Positions 10,268 through 19,067 are shown, counted from the first letter of the stretch. The stretch is DNA of 64,000 nt from an uncultured Prevotellaceae bacterium (GCA_900316975.1 ONFA01000003.1:1-64000); one strand, 5' to 3'. Notes: generated by a model from the sequence alone, not told the origin. Numbers and translations: made by a program.

Positions 10268-10295
10268 CATACTCCCTCGCTTTATTTCTCCAAAA

Positions 10296-10368
10296 ACTAA
10301 AAAAAAACTTTTTAGTCATCAACTTTTGACAAGAAACCCTCACGCTACCATCACTGGCAACATGAGGG
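10296..10368 (-). terminator. Hairpins downstream of the 165-residue secreted protein gene
   Basis: Two hairpins follow the stop at 10417: an imperfect one at 10337-10368 with CCCTCA / TGAGGG ends, and an A/T-rich one at 10296-10315 (ACTAAAAA / TTTTTAGT) that gives a T-run on the minus strand. Confidence 0.45.
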
Positions 10369-10416
10369 AGTGTACACTGAATGTTTAACTAATATAATTA
10401 ATTACTAACACGTGCT

Positions 10417-10914
10417 TTACTTGAACATCACCTGCTTGATGCTCTGCTGAATATTGGCGGGTGTGTTCTTCGACTTGCAGGCATCAACCATGTAGCGGAC
10501 AACGTTCTGAGGAAGGCTTACTTTCTTCCATACATCGTTACGGGTCATCCAACGCCCTTTGAAAGTGGTCTTGTCAATCATTTGCATTTCTTCGGGCTTC
10601 ACAACAGGGCGCCCCATTTCACTGTATTTCCCGTTTTTGAACGTGTATGTTCCATACTCATGTGGCATTAGTACGACTTTGCCATCCTTCGAGAGTGCAA
10701 TCTCGGCACAAGCATATTCCCCGTCCGCACCATAATATTTAAATTGGGTGTAGCCGGATTCTTTACCACAGATGGTTTTCTTTTCGCCGTCCCATTGCAT
10801 GGATTCCATCATCCATACACCGATGAGCTCTTTGTCTGCCACTTTGGTGTTTTGGGCACATACATGGAGTGCGCTCATGAGTGCAACTGCCATCATAATC
10901 ATTGTTTTCTTCAT
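10417..10914 (-). CDS. Small secreted lipocalin-like protein (DUF4488-like)
   Basis: The 165-residue protein has a signal peptide (residues 1-20, ending VCAQ). The motif ELIGVWMMESMQW begins the mature part and resembles DUF4488 or other lipocalin-like proteins of Bacteroidetes, which are short beta-barrels of unknown ligand. The mature start resembles the N-terminal domain of the next protein upstream (LKGVWVMTQV at 11057-12085), so the two may be related sensors or partners; that link is inference. It has its own promoter at 10961-10992. Confidence 0.65.
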   Translation of the reverse strand: MKKTMIMMAVALMSALHVCAQNTKVADKELIGVWMMESMQWDGEKKTICGKESGYTQFKYYGADGEYACAEIALSKDGKVVLMPHEYGTYTFKNGKYSEMGRPVVKPEEMQMIDKTTFKGRWMTRNDVWKKVSLPQNVVRYMVDACKSKNTPANIQQSIKQVMFK

Positions 10915-10960
10915 ACACTTTAAGTTTTAAAAGGTTTGTAATAAGGTGAATTGAACGATG

Positions 10961-10992
10961 CAAAGGTACGGGCTTTCTACGCCGTCACCAAA
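10961..10992 (-). promoter_or_regulatory. Promoter: TTTG-N20-TACCTTTG
   Basis: On the minus strand the -33 box TTTG (10989-10992) and -7 box TACCTTTG (10961-10968) are separated by 20 bp, the usual Bacteroidetes arrangement. They drive the 165-residue secreted protein, whose ATG is 46 bp downstream. Confidence 0.65.
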
Positions 10993-11056
10993 CTTTTGGA
11001 TTTGCATCTTCTTTGCTTTTTCGATGCAAACTGTTTGCAAACTCCTCGTTCATTCA

Positions 11057-12085
11057 CTAAGTCCCGATGCTCAGCACAAAACCATCCCATTCTTTGGAAC
11101 CTCCTTTCTTCCCGAACACCTTTTGGTAGAGGCGGCTGCGCACCGTGCTGATGGTGCTCATGTCGCGGCTCATCACAGCGGCGATGTCCCTTGGTGCAAT
11201 GCGCAGTTTGATGAGCAGGCACGTTTGGTATTCGAGTTCTGACATAGGATAAAGGTTGCGCAGTTGACTGGTGAAGCCGGGATAAATCTTCTTCAGTTGC
11301 GTCTCCATCTCGTTCCATTCCTCATCCTTCAGTCGCATACCAGTGGCGATTCGCTTTTGTAGCGTGTGATATTCGTCTGAAGAAAAATAGGTTGATTCCA
11401 CCGATTCGATGGCTTGACGCACTGGTTGTGGACGTTCGTCATGTTCTTCGTGAATCTGTTGCAACTGCAACTGTAGGCGGCGTTTCGCTTTGCGGTTGGC
11501 TAAGGCTATCTGTGCAATGAATATAACCAGCGCGAAAACACCGATGATGGCATAAATGAGCTTGTGGATGATGTCTGCTTGCTCACGCTCCTTGGCTGAG
11601 AACACATAGTTGTGCACGTCGTCAGAGGTGGCTCCGTTCACCCAATCATGCTCAACAGTGGCGCGTATCTCTGTGCCCCATTCTCGTTCGATGTCCTTGG
11701 CTCGTTGCCAAGTGGAAACCCTGCCCATGCGTTGAATGGTGATAGTAGAGTCATTCACTACTACTAATGGTCGGGGGTCTTCTTCCTCCAAATAGAGATG
11801 CTCATTGTTACCTTTGTCAATCAACGTCACGCCACACTTATCTTTGGGTTTCACCACCAGTGCCTGTTCTGTTTGTGTCAGCCTGCACTCATACATCATG
11901 CTGTCGCCTTCGTAGAGTCGCATCCACGTTCCTTCGTCGGCAGGATACTGATAGGTGTAACCCTCAGGAACTGTCACCTGCGTCATTACCCATACGCCCT
12001 TTAGCGAGAAGGGTGGGCGTTTTTCCCTCATGCTGCAACCTGCCAGCAATATGCTTGCCGTCAATAGCAGAAGAAATTTTTTCAT
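11057..12085 (-). CDS. Membrane-spanning lipoprotein with C-terminal helix-turn-helix: putative one-protein transmembrane regulator
   Basis: The 342-residue protein has three visible parts. Residues 1-17 form a lipoprotein signal with lipobox LAGC (Cys17). Residues 27-170 form a lipocalin-like domain starting LKGVWVMTQV. A single strongly hydrophobic segment spans about 175-196 and is followed by a basic stretch (NRKAKRR), then a probable coiled coil rich in Gln and Glu. Residues 280-325 look like a LuxR/sigma-4 type helix-turn-helix (SELEYQTCLLIKLRIAPRDI, then AAVMSRDMSTISTVRSRLYQ). The predicted order is periplasmic sensor, membrane, cytoplasmic DNA-binding domain. I know no named family. 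The function as a regulator is inference. Confidence 0.65.
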   Translation of the reverse strand: MKKFLLLLTASILLAGCSMREKRPPFSLKGVWVMTQVTVPEGYTYQYPADEGTWMRLYEGDSMMYECRLTQTEQALVVKPKDKCGVTLIDKGNNEHLYLEEEDPRPLVVVNDSTITIQRMGRVSTWQRAKDIEREWGTEIRATVEHDWVNGATSDDVHNYVFSAKEREQADIIHKLIYAIIGVFALVIFIAQIALANRKAKRRLQLQLQQIHEEHDERPQPVRQAIESVESTYFSSDEYHTLQKRIATGMRLKDEEWNEMETQLKKIYPGFTSQLRNLYPMSELEYQTCLLIKLRIAPRDIAAVMSRDMSTISTVRSRLYQKVFGKKGGSKEWDGFVLSIGT

Positions 12086-12119
12086 GCTTTTTCTCTCTCT
12101 TTGTAAATGATTTTGGCTA

Positions 12120-12127
12120 CAAAGTTA
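12120..12127 (-). promoter_or_regulatory. -7 box TAACTTTG for the HTH lipoprotein gene
   Basis: TAACTTTG on the minus strand lies 34 bp before the ATG at 12085. No clear -33 TTTG is seen. Confidence 0.45.
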
Positions 12128-12167
12128 TAGCTTTTCTCCATAATATGAGAAAAACAGGAGTTTGCAT

Positions 12168-15100
12168 TTAGTTTGCATGACCCAAATTCACGCTCAGGGC
12201 TTTCCCTGTATAGTTCACAAGGGTGCCGTTTGCTTTTCCCGATGCCAATGGTTGTGCATTGTTGGGTGTGACCAGGACGATGTTGAAACGTCGTTGTTTC
12301 AGCATCCCCTCAAACTTGCCTTTCCGCTCTCCGATGGTCACCACCTTACGGGCATTGTCATACTGGATGTTGATGGTGCTGAATGCGCCCTGCTCATAGT
12401 TGTAGTTGGTGCCCTCATCCTCGTAGAGTTCAAACTGTCCGTCACGTCCGGCATAGATGTACAGGTCGATGAGTTCCGCAGGCTTCTCATCGCTCCATTC
12501 CATGTCGGGACCGATGGGCAGGATGGCACCTTCAGGCACAAACACAGGGATACGCTCATAAGGAGCATCGATGACCAAACTACGGTTGGACGGTTGAGGG
12601 TTGAGCGTTGAGGGTTGAGAGCCGTTGGCACGGTCGATGACCTTCTTGCCCGTGTAAAGGTCATACCAGCCGCATTCCTTCGGAAAATACACCTCTCTGC
12701 TTCTTGCCTGATATGTGCTCACAGGACAAGCCATCAGTGAAGGACCGAACATCCATTGGTCTTTGATGTCCTGCACATTCTTGTCGCCATTGAAATCCAT
12801 CACCAGTGCGCGCATCATTGTGTAGTCGTGCAGATGCACCCATCCAGCCATCGAGTAGAGGTAGGACATCATCCGATAGCGCAGACGGTGATACCATACG
12901 ATGCTCTCATAGGCAGGATGCCCCTCGGGGGCAATGTTCCACACCTCACGCAAGGGCCACTGACCATGTGCCCTGTAGATGGGGATGAAACAGCCAAATT
13001 GGTTCCATCTCGCCTGCAGTTCCCGCCATTCCTTCAGGTCATCATTCTCCTGGTGTGTCTGGTCGTAAACCTGCTGTGCCCTCACATAGCGGTTCTCCAC
13101 ACAGAAACCGCCCTGATCCATTCCCCAGAAGGGAAGACCTGAGAGGCTGTAATTCATGCCTGCCGTCATCTGTGCCCGCATGTCCTCCCAACGTGTGCCG
13201 ATGTCGCCGCTCCATGTGGCTGTGGAGTAGCGTTGCTCTCCAGCAAAGCCGCTGCGTGTGAGCAGGAACACACGGGGTTCAGCCCCTTTCTTCCCTGCCA
13301 ATGCTTTCCATGTGCTCCGTTGTCCGTTGTAGATGGCATCGGCATTCACGATGCTGTAGGCGTTGAAATATTCCGTCGAGGTGCCCAAAGCCGTCGAACC
13401 GCACAATGCCTTGCGATACCACATCGGGGTGCAGTCTCTCACGTTCGGTTCCGAGGCATCCATCCACCACGCATCGATGCCGTAGTTGTATTTCGAATAG
13501 AGATGCTCGTCCATCTGTTGCCAGAACAGTTTCCTCGCCCCCTCCGCATAGGCATCGTAGAACGAACCCACATAACCGGGACCCACCCAGTCGCGGATGT
13601 CGTCCTTCACCGCCTGTTGGTACATCCATCCCTTGCTGTCCAGTTCCTTGTAGTGGTCGGTGTTGCAGTAGAACTTCGGCCACACGCTGATCATGTACCT
13701 TCCATGCAGCTGATGCACCTTGTCCAGCATGCCCTGCGGGTCGGGGAAACGCGCTGTCTCAAAATCGTGGCTGCCCCATTCGTCCTCCTTCCAGTAGTTC
13801 CAGTCCTGCACGATGTTGTCGATGGGGATGTGGCGTTTGCGGAACTCTTCCAACGTGCCCGTCAACTCGTCAGCCGTCTTGTAGCGTTCGCGGCTCTGCC
13901 AGAACCCCATCACCCATTTCGGATACACAGGCGCCTTGCCCGTCAGGGTACGGTAGCCACTGATGACCTCATCCATATTTTTGCCCGCAATCACATAGTA
14001 ATCCATGTCACGGCTCATCTCGCTCCAGATGCTCAGCTGTCCCTGTTCCTCCGTTGTGCGAGGCGCAGCCACACGCAATCCGCAGTAGCTCACACTGCCG
14101 TCGGGTTGCCACTCAATGCGCAGCGCCGTCTTCTCACCCTGCTTCAGAGGCACGGCAAACTTATATGCGTTCGGATTCCATGCAGTGCGCCAGCGCTCAG
14201 CCACTACTTCCTTGCCGCCTACAAACACTTTGATGTAGCCTGCATAGTAGAGGATGAACTGGTAGTTGCTCGTCTCGGGAGCCTCGATGCTGCCCTCATA
14301 CACCACCTTTGCACCTTCCAATCGGAACCCCTTTGGCAAGTTCTGAATGCCGCCCTTGTCCGTCTTGCCAATCTCGGAGTGGTCGGGTAGGGCATACTCA
14401 AAATACAGCGAGTCCTCCTCGCGCACCAGCTGCCTGCCCCCTCTGTCCGTGTAGGTGCCCGTCAGGTGACCTTCCTTCCTCTCCTTGTCGTAGAGGCGGA
14501 ACGCGCGGTTCAGTTGCATGTAGTCCTCAGGATTGCCGAATCGGCAGTACGAATAGCTGTCCCACAGCACACCATAGTTCTTGTTCGACACCACAAACGG
14601 CACAGCCACCTTCGTGTTATACTGAAACAAATCCTCGTTCTTTCCCTTCATGTTCAGTTCCTCTGACTGGTGCTGTCCCAATCCGTAGAAAGCCTCGTCA
14701 GCAGGGCTGTCGAACAGCAGTCGCCAACTCAACCCGCGCTGCTGTTCCTCGGTCAGTTGTCCGCTGCCCAGTTCCCGCTCTGGCACTTGAAACTCCTTGA
14801 ACGTCTTTCCGTCCACCGCCTCCCTCAGCAGCACTTGCCCACCTGCATCGTAGAAGACGATTCTTCCGTCGCTCTTTGCCACCACGGCACTTATCTTCTT
14901 CGTTCTCACCGTCACATCTTCCTTACCCACTTTCACTTCACACCAGGGCAGCTGACCTCCTCGCTTCATTCCCCTCTCCCTCATCTCCTTCAGCACGATG
15001 AGGCTCTGTTCCTTCTCCGGAAGCGCATCCTCGCTGGTGGCACGAACACGGATGATGCCGTCATCCACCACCTGCAGACGTATCACACGCGCCTCACCCC

Positions 15101-15203
15101 TGTCAGGGCAGATGGTCACGGCATTGCCCGACTGACTCACCACTGCGGCATACCCGGCGATGCCCCACACAAAACTTACGATACTCAAAAATATTTGTTT
15201 CAT
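12168..15203 (-). CDS. Glycoside hydrolase family 31 with inserted PA14-like domain (alpha-xylosidase/glucosidase type)
   Basis: A 1011-residue secreted enzyme with a signal peptide ending near residue 20. The GH31 catalytic nucleophile is Asp582 in DAWWMDASEPN, and the acid/base is probably Asp667 in TWSGDIGTRW. A PA14-like module (about 298-380, VYEGSIEAPETSNYQFILYY) is inserted before the barrel, as in Bacteroidetes alpha-xylosidases that act on xyloglucan or related oligosaccharides. The C-terminal DUF5110-type region contains an odd stretch at about 860-874 encoded by a 7-bp repeat (see 12583-12619). The start at 15203 is 21 bp after a -7 box. Confidence 0.88.
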   Translation of the reverse strand: MKQIFLSIVSFVWGIAGYAAVVSQSGNAVTICPDRGEARVIRLQVVDDGIIRVRATSEDALPEKEQSLIVLKEMRERGMKRGGQLPWCEVKVGKEDVTVRTKKISAVVAKSDGRIVFYDAGGQVLLREAVDGKTFKEFQVPERELGSGQLTEEQQRGLSWRLLFDSPADEAFYGLGQHQSEELNMKGKNEDLFQYNTKVAVPFVVSNKNYGVLWDSYSYCRFGNPEDYMQLNRAFRLYDKERKEGHLTGTYTDRGGRQLVREEDSLYFEYALPDHSEIGKTDKGGIQNLPKGFRLEGAKVVYEGSIEAPETSNYQFILYYAGYIKVFVGGKEVVAERWRTAWNPNAYKFAVPLKQGEKTALRIEWQPDGSVSYCGLRVAAPRTTEEQGQLSIWSEMSRDMDYYVIAGKNMDEVISGYRTLTGKAPVYPKWVMGFWQSRERYKTADELTGTLEEFRKRHIPIDNIVQDWNYWKEDEWGSHDFETARFPDPQGMLDKVHQLHGRYMISVWPKFYCNTDHYKELDSKGWMYQQAVKDDIRDWVGPGYVGSFYDAYAEGARKLFWQQMDEHLYSKYNYGIDAWWMDASEPNVRDCTPMWYRKALCGSTALGTSTEYFNAYSIVNADAIYNGQRSTWKALAGKKGAEPRVFLLTRSGFAGEQRYSTATWSGDIGTRWEDMRAQMTAGMNYSLSGLPFWGMDQGGFCVENRYVRAQQVYDQTHQENDDLKEWRELQARWNQFGCFIPIYRAHGQWPLREVWNIAPEGHPAYESIVWYHRLRYRMMSYLYSMAGWVHLHDYTMMRALVMDFNGDKNVQDIKDQWMFGPSLMACPVSTYQARSREVYFPKECGWYDLYTGKKVIDRANGSQPSTLNPQPSNRSLVIDAPYERIPVFVPEGAILPIGPDMEWSDEKPAELIDLYIYAGRDGQFELYEDEGTNYNYEQGAFSTINIQYDNARKVVTIGERKGKFEGMLKQRRFNIVLVTPNNAQPLASGKANGTLVNYTGKALSVNLGHAN
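12583..12619. repeat. In-frame heptamer tract inside the GH31 gene
   Basis: Four units of GGTTGAG/CGTTGAG (12592-12619) plus a degenerate unit at 12583-12591. On the coding strand it gives SQPSTLNPQPSN, which interrupts an otherwise normal GH31 C-terminal region between DRAN and SLVIDAPYERIPVF. Confidence 0.85.
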
Positions 15204-15223
15204 TTGCCTTCCATTTTACGTTG

Positions 15224-15255
15224 CAAAGTTACGGCAAGAAAAAAGGACTGCCAAA
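15224..15255 (-). promoter_or_regulatory. Promoter of the GH31 gene
   Basis: On the minus strand -33 TTTG (15252-15255) and -7 TAACTTTG (15224-15231) are 20 bp apart. The ATG is 21 bp after the -7 box. The same stretch, almost base for base, lies before the DUF4886 gene at 38295-38326. Confidence 0.7.
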
Positions 15256-15277
15256 AAAATGTAAGGAAAAATGAAAT

Positions 15278-15321
15278 CCTTGTACTTTTGCAAACATTGT
15301 TGCCAAGCCTTGTACTTTTGC
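15278..15321 (+). repeat. Two copies of CCTTGTACTTTTGC, 30 bp apart
   Basis: Identical 14-mers at 15278-15291 and 15308-15321. Each contains TACTTTTG, a match to TAnnTTTG; the TTTG of copy 1 is 22 bp before the TA of copy 2. They lie in the divergent region between GH31 and the ABC ATPase and may be an alternative promoter for the latter. Confidence 0.5.
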
Positions 15322-15430
15322 TAAGGTTACAACTCGTTTGTGGGCAAGAAAGAATGATGCATGAATGAATCTTTTTCATTTCTTTTTCTTCTTCTGGGCT
15401 TGATACTTATGTGAATCTCTGAAAATTTCG

Positions 15431-15438
15431 TAACTTTG
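15431..15438 (+). promoter_or_regulatory. -7 box TAACTTTG for the ABC ATPase gene
   Basis: Exact TAnnTTTG match 15 bp before the ATG at 15454. It shows that the longer frame starting with TTG at 15436 begins inside the promoter and is not the real start. Confidence 0.5.
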
Positions 15439-15453
15439 CACACAGAAACAGAA

Positions 15454-17055
15454 ATGGATATGCAAAAGATTATTGAGATAAAGAATGGAGTGGTGCGTCA
15501 TCCGCAGATGAGGATGGGGGCACCAATCGACTTTGAGTTGCTGGCTGGCGAGCAGTTGGCGATAGTTGGTGACAACGGCAGTGGCAAGACGAGGCTGGTG
15601 GATGTGCTGATGGGAAAGTGTGCGCTGATGCCGATGCAGGGGGTGAAGTATGATTTCACTCCGAGCAAGGCGAAAATGGTGAGCGACAACATCAAATATC
15701 TGTCATTTAGAGATTCTTATGGAACGAATGAGGGGGTGTATTACTATCAGCAGCGATGGAACCAGAATGACATTGATGAAACACCGCTGGTGAAGGATTT
15801 ATTGGCAGAGTCGTTCCGCATAGCGGAGGAGGGACTGACAAGAAAGACGGTGTTTGACAGGTTTGTTGTGAGAGATGAAACGCCAGAGCAGGAGGCTGAA
15901 CGATTACGTCAGGAAGAAGAGGACAAAATGCTGATGCACAAGGAACTGGAAAAGGTAAGAAAGCATCTGTTTGATATTTTCCATTTGGAGCAGTTATTGG
16001 ATAAGCATGTTATCTTGTTGAGTAGTGGCGAACTGAGAAAGTTTCAGTTGACGAAGACGCTGATGACGAATCCGAGGGTGCTCATCATGGATAACCCTTT
16101 CATTGGATTGGATGTGACAGCACGCGGACAGTTGGCGGAGTTCTTGACCTTACTGACGAAAGAAACGAATGTGTCGCTGGTGCTGGTGTTGTCGAAAACG
16201 GATGACATTCCTGACTTTATCACTCACGTGGTGCCAGTGAAGGACATGAAGGTGGAGGGGAAGATGGCGTTGCAGGAATATAGGGACAGTATGCAGCCTG
16301 TGCCTGCACGGATGTTGTCGGAAGAGAAGGAGAAGGCTATCTTGGCATTGCCATACGATGCTGGGGCTGACACGCAGGCGACTCCAGGAACGGAACAGGT
16401 GATAGACTTTCGCAAGGTGAATATTCGTTATGGTGAACGCACAATCTTGAAGGATTTGAGTTTCACGGTGATGAATGGTGAACATTGGGCGTTGAGCGGT
16501 GAGAATGGGGCGGGGAAATCAACGTTGCTCAGCATCGTATGTGCTGACAATCCGCAGAGTTATGCGAATGACATTGTATTGTTCGGTCATCAGCGTGGAA
16601 AGGGTGAGAGTATCTGGGACATCAAGAAGCACATTGGGTACATTTCTCCTGAGATGCATCGTGCCTACATGAGAGACATACTGTCCATTGACATTGTGGC
16701 GAGTGGATTGAGCGATGTGTCGGGCTTATACAAGAAGCCGAAACCCGAGCAGCGGGCTGTATGTGAGTTTTGGATGGATGTGTTTGGCATCAAACGTTAT
16801 GCCGACACGACTTTCCTAAAACTGAGCAGTGGAGAACAACGGTTGGTGTTGTTGGCTCGTGCGTTTGTGAAAGACCCGTCGTTGCTGATTCTCGATGAGC
16901 CGCTTCATGGGCTGGACTTGAAAAACAGGCGGTTGGTGAAGGATATCATTGAAGTGTTTTGTCAGCGAAAGAACAAGACGATGATCATGGTGACGCACTA
17001 TCGTGAGGAGTATCCTGAGAATATAGACCATGAGATATTTTTGAAGAAAAATTGA
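15454..17055 (+). CDS. Tandem ABC ATPase, ModF/PhrA-like
   Basis: A 533-residue protein with two nucleotide-binding domains and no membrane segment. The first has Walker A GDNGSGKT (39-46) and signature LSSGE; the second has Walker A GENGAGKST and signature LSSGEQ. The first Walker B reads LIMDNPF, with Asn where the catalytic Glu is expected (around residue 215), while the second reads LILDEP. The layout matches E. coli ModF and related duplicated ATPases, whose role is not well defined. It is followed after 15 bp by a YqiA-like hydrolase, so the two probably form an operon. The start is chosen from the promoter position. Confidence 0.78.
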   Translation: MDMQKIIEIKNGVVRHPQMRMGAPIDFELLAGEQLAIVGDNGSGKTRLVDVLMGKCALMPMQGVKYDFTPSKAKMVSDNIKYLSFRDSYGTNEGVYYYQQRWNQNDIDETPLVKDLLAESFRIAEEGLTRKTVFDRFVVRDETPEQEAERLRQEEEDKMLMHKELEKVRKHLFDIFHLEQLLDKHVILLSSGELRKFQLTKTLMTNPRVLIMDNPFIGLDVTARGQLAEFLTLLTKETNVSLVLVLSKTDDIPDFITHVVPVKDMKVEGKMALQEYRDSMQPVPARMLSEEKEKAILALPYDAGADTQATPGTEQVIDFRKVNIRYGERTILKDLSFTVMNGEHWALSGENGAGKSTLLSIVCADNPQSYANDIVLFGHQRGKGESIWDIKKHIGYISPEMHRAYMRDILSIDIVASGLSDVSGLYKKPKPEQRAVCEFWMDVFGIKRYADTTFLKLSSGEQRLVLLARAFVKDPSLLILDEPLHGLDLKNRRLVKDIIEVFCQRKNKTMIMVTHYREEYPENIDHEIFLKKN

Positions 17056-17070
17056 GATAATGTAAGTTGT

Positions 17071-17658
17071 ATGAAAGTCATTTATTTTCATGGATTTGGT
17101 TCCTCGCATGCGAGCGGAACCGTAGAGGCCCTACGAAGGGAACTACCGAATGACGAGGTGGTGGCACCAGACATTCCTGTTGACCCAGCAGAGGCTTTGC
17201 CTTATCTGAAGGAACTGTGTGAGAAGGAACAGCCCGACATCATTGTTGGTACGAGTATGGGAGGGATGTATGCTCAGCAGATGCGTGGTTTCCTGCGTAT
17301 TCTCGTCAATCCGGCTTTCACGATGTCCACCAATTCTAAGGTGTTGAAGACTGGGGAGTATCACTTCTTCAATGGCAGGTATGATGGTGCGAAGACTTTC
17401 CGTATTACGCGCGACATCATTCAACATTTCAACCAGATGGAACGTCAGCAGTTTAAGAACATCACGGAGGATGAGAAGCAACTATGCTGGTGTTTGGTGG
17501 GACTGCGCGACACAACGGTGACAAATGCCGAAGCACTTTTCAAGAAGAACTATCTGGCTGACCACGTCATCCGCTTTGATGGGGAACATCAACTGACGGA
17601 AAAAGTGATTAAGAAGGTAGTGCTGCCGTTGGTGGAAAGATTAAGAATGAAAGAATGA
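17071..17658 (+). CDS. YqiA/YcfP-type alpha/beta hydrolase
   Basis: A 195-residue cytoplasmic protein. It begins MKVIYFHGFGSS, with the oxyanion-region HGFGSS motif, and has the nucleophile elbow GTSMGG with Ser62. The C-terminal GEHQLTEK supplies the likely catalytic His. Length and motifs match the YqiA/YcfP esterase family; the substrate is unknown. It is second in a two-gene plus-strand unit, followed by a strong bidirectional terminator. Confidence 0.8.
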   Translation: MKVIYFHGFGSSHASGTVEALRRELPNDEVVAPDIPVDPAEALPYLKELCEKEQPDIIVGTSMGGMYAQQMRGFLRILVNPAFTMSTNSKVLKTGEYHFFNGRYDGAKTFRITRDIIQHFNQMERQQFKNITEDEKQLCWCLVGLRDTTVTNAEALFKKNYLADHVIRFDGEHQLTEKVIKKVVLPLVERLRMKE

Positions 17659-17675
17659 GAAAATGAAAAAATGAG
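17644..17675 (+). repeat. Period-8 tract at the end of the hydrolase gene
   Basis: Four 8-bp units AGAATGAA, AGAATGAG, AAAATGAA, AAAATGAG run across the stop codon of the hydrolase and into the terminator. Confidence 0.6.
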
Positions 17676-17696
17676 GGGGAGTCCCCTCATTTTTTT
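17666..17696. terminator. Bidirectional rho-independent terminator
   Basis: Stem ATGAGGGG / CCCCTCAT (17671-17678 and 17683-17690) with a 4-base loop, flanked by A-run and T-run. It serves the plus-strand hydrolase and the convergent DUF4270 gene, whose stop overlaps the T-run. Confidence 0.85.
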
Positions 17697-19059
17697 ATTG
17701 GAAGTTTGTGTAAATCACTTCGAGTTTGACTTTGTTGTCAGAGCCTCCGACCAGACGTGCACTGTTCATGCTAAAATCGTGGTTGAGTTTGACGATGTTG
17801 CCGTTGGAGTCTTTGGTGGTTTCAACTGGAATAATCAGCACTTTGTTCCAGTTTGTAGTGGCTTTTCCTTCTTTTTTCTCTTTTGCCATTCGCGTGATGA
17901 GACGAGCGATGTTGCTGAACTGGTAGGTGTTGGTGCTGCTGTTGAATGTGGCAAGATAGGATTCTTTGCTGTCATTGATTTGGTAGTTTTCAAAGAATCC
18001 ATTGAGGTAATCGTCAAGGCGCACAAGCAGAACGGTCTTGGGAATGTTTAATTTGAAGGCTCCTTCCACTATGTCGTTGTATCTTGTGAACGTGAGTTTT
18101 GCTGAGTTGATGGTGTCTTGTACATTGATTTGCTCGGCTGGCAAGGTGGCGAGGGTAAAGATGCCCGCAGGGCTTTTCAGATAGGTCGCGCTTTTGTCAG
18201 CGAGGAGTTTGTCAATGTTAGTGTTTTCGAAATGAGTGGCTTGCACGACAGCGTCGGTAGCGGCAAAAGATGCCATGCTGATGGTGTCGCGGTCGATGTA
18301 GTCATCGTGGTAGCGGAAGAAAATGTTGAGTTGCACGAGGTTGATGTATGCCATTGCGCCATCGCCATGCTCAAGTTTGAAGTAGAGTCCCTTGCTGCAT
18401 GGATTCCCGCTTTTCAGCCATGTGGAAGTGTTGTTGAAATGTACGGGGTGAACTTTGTAGTCCCGGATGATTTTTGTGCCCAGTTCGTTAGGTAGGCTGA
18501 TGCGTATGTTATTGTTATAGGTTTTTGCCCATCGTTCGGAGTCTGTGATAGTCCGGTCGCTGATGGTGAACCACTTGGTGGCAATGGGCTGAGCGTTTGT
18601 GTCGTAATACTCTTCGGGGTTGAGGTCGGTATAGTAGTCAGCATTGGGATCAAGTTGCTGATTGAGTTCGTAGATGCTCAACTTGAATGACTGAAGGGAG
18701 TCGCCAATGAAGTCGTTGATGAAGAGACGAAGATCAAAACGTGTGCATGAGTCGTTTAGAACGGCATCGGGGATAGAAAAACCTTCTTCGCAGTGAAATT
18801 GTGCGAGGAAGTCACTTTTGATAGTGGTGTTGGTTTCGGGGTCTGTGAACCGTCCGAGGTAGGACATGTTGGTGCGTGCCAGCACAGAGTCCCCTACGGC
18901 GTAGGATTCAGTGGTGACGTCATAAACTTGGTAGTTCTTGGCTACGAGGTCGGATGCTGGCATCATATCAACTCCAAGAGTCGCCGTGTTGTCGTCGCAC
19001 GATACAAACATCATCAGTGCGACACTCCCTGCTAATAAGTATTTGAGATTCATCTTCAT
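17695..19059 (-). CDS. DUF4270 lipoprotein
   Basis: A 454-residue lipoprotein; the lipobox FVSC puts the lipidated Cys near residue 21, followed by DDNTATLGVDM, which is typical for DUF4270. The family is common in Bacteroidetes, is exported, and has no assigned function. It lies 8 bp downstream of the starch synthase-like gene and is probably co-transcribed with it. It ends at the shared terminator. Confidence 0.85.
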   Translation of the reverse strand: MKMNLKYLLAGSVALMMFVSCDDNTATLGVDMMPASDLVAKNYQVYDVTTESYAVGDSVLARTNMSYLGRFTDPETNTTIKSDFLAQFHCEEGFSIPDAVLNDSCTRFDLRLFINDFIGDSLQSFKLSIYELNQQLDPNADYYTDLNPEEYYDTNAQPIATKWFTISDRTITDSERWAKTYNNNIRISLPNELGTKIIRDYKVHPVHFNNTSTWLKSGNPCSKGLYFKLEHGDGAMAYINLVQLNIFFRYHDDYIDRDTISMASFAATDAVVQATHFENTNIDKLLADKSATYLKSPAGIFTLATLPAEQINVQDTINSAKLTFTRYNDIVEGAFKLNIPKTVLLVRLDDYLNGFFENYQINDSKESYLATFNSSTNTYQFSNIARLITRMAKEKKEGKATTNWNKVLIIPVETTKDSNGNIVKLNHDFSMNSARLVGGSDNKVKLEVIYTNFQ

Positions 19060-19067
19060 CTCGTTGG

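Noticed and set aside
13233..14390. 385-codon open frame on the plus strand
   Set aside because: Antisense to the catalytic part of GH31; no start signal or family sense.
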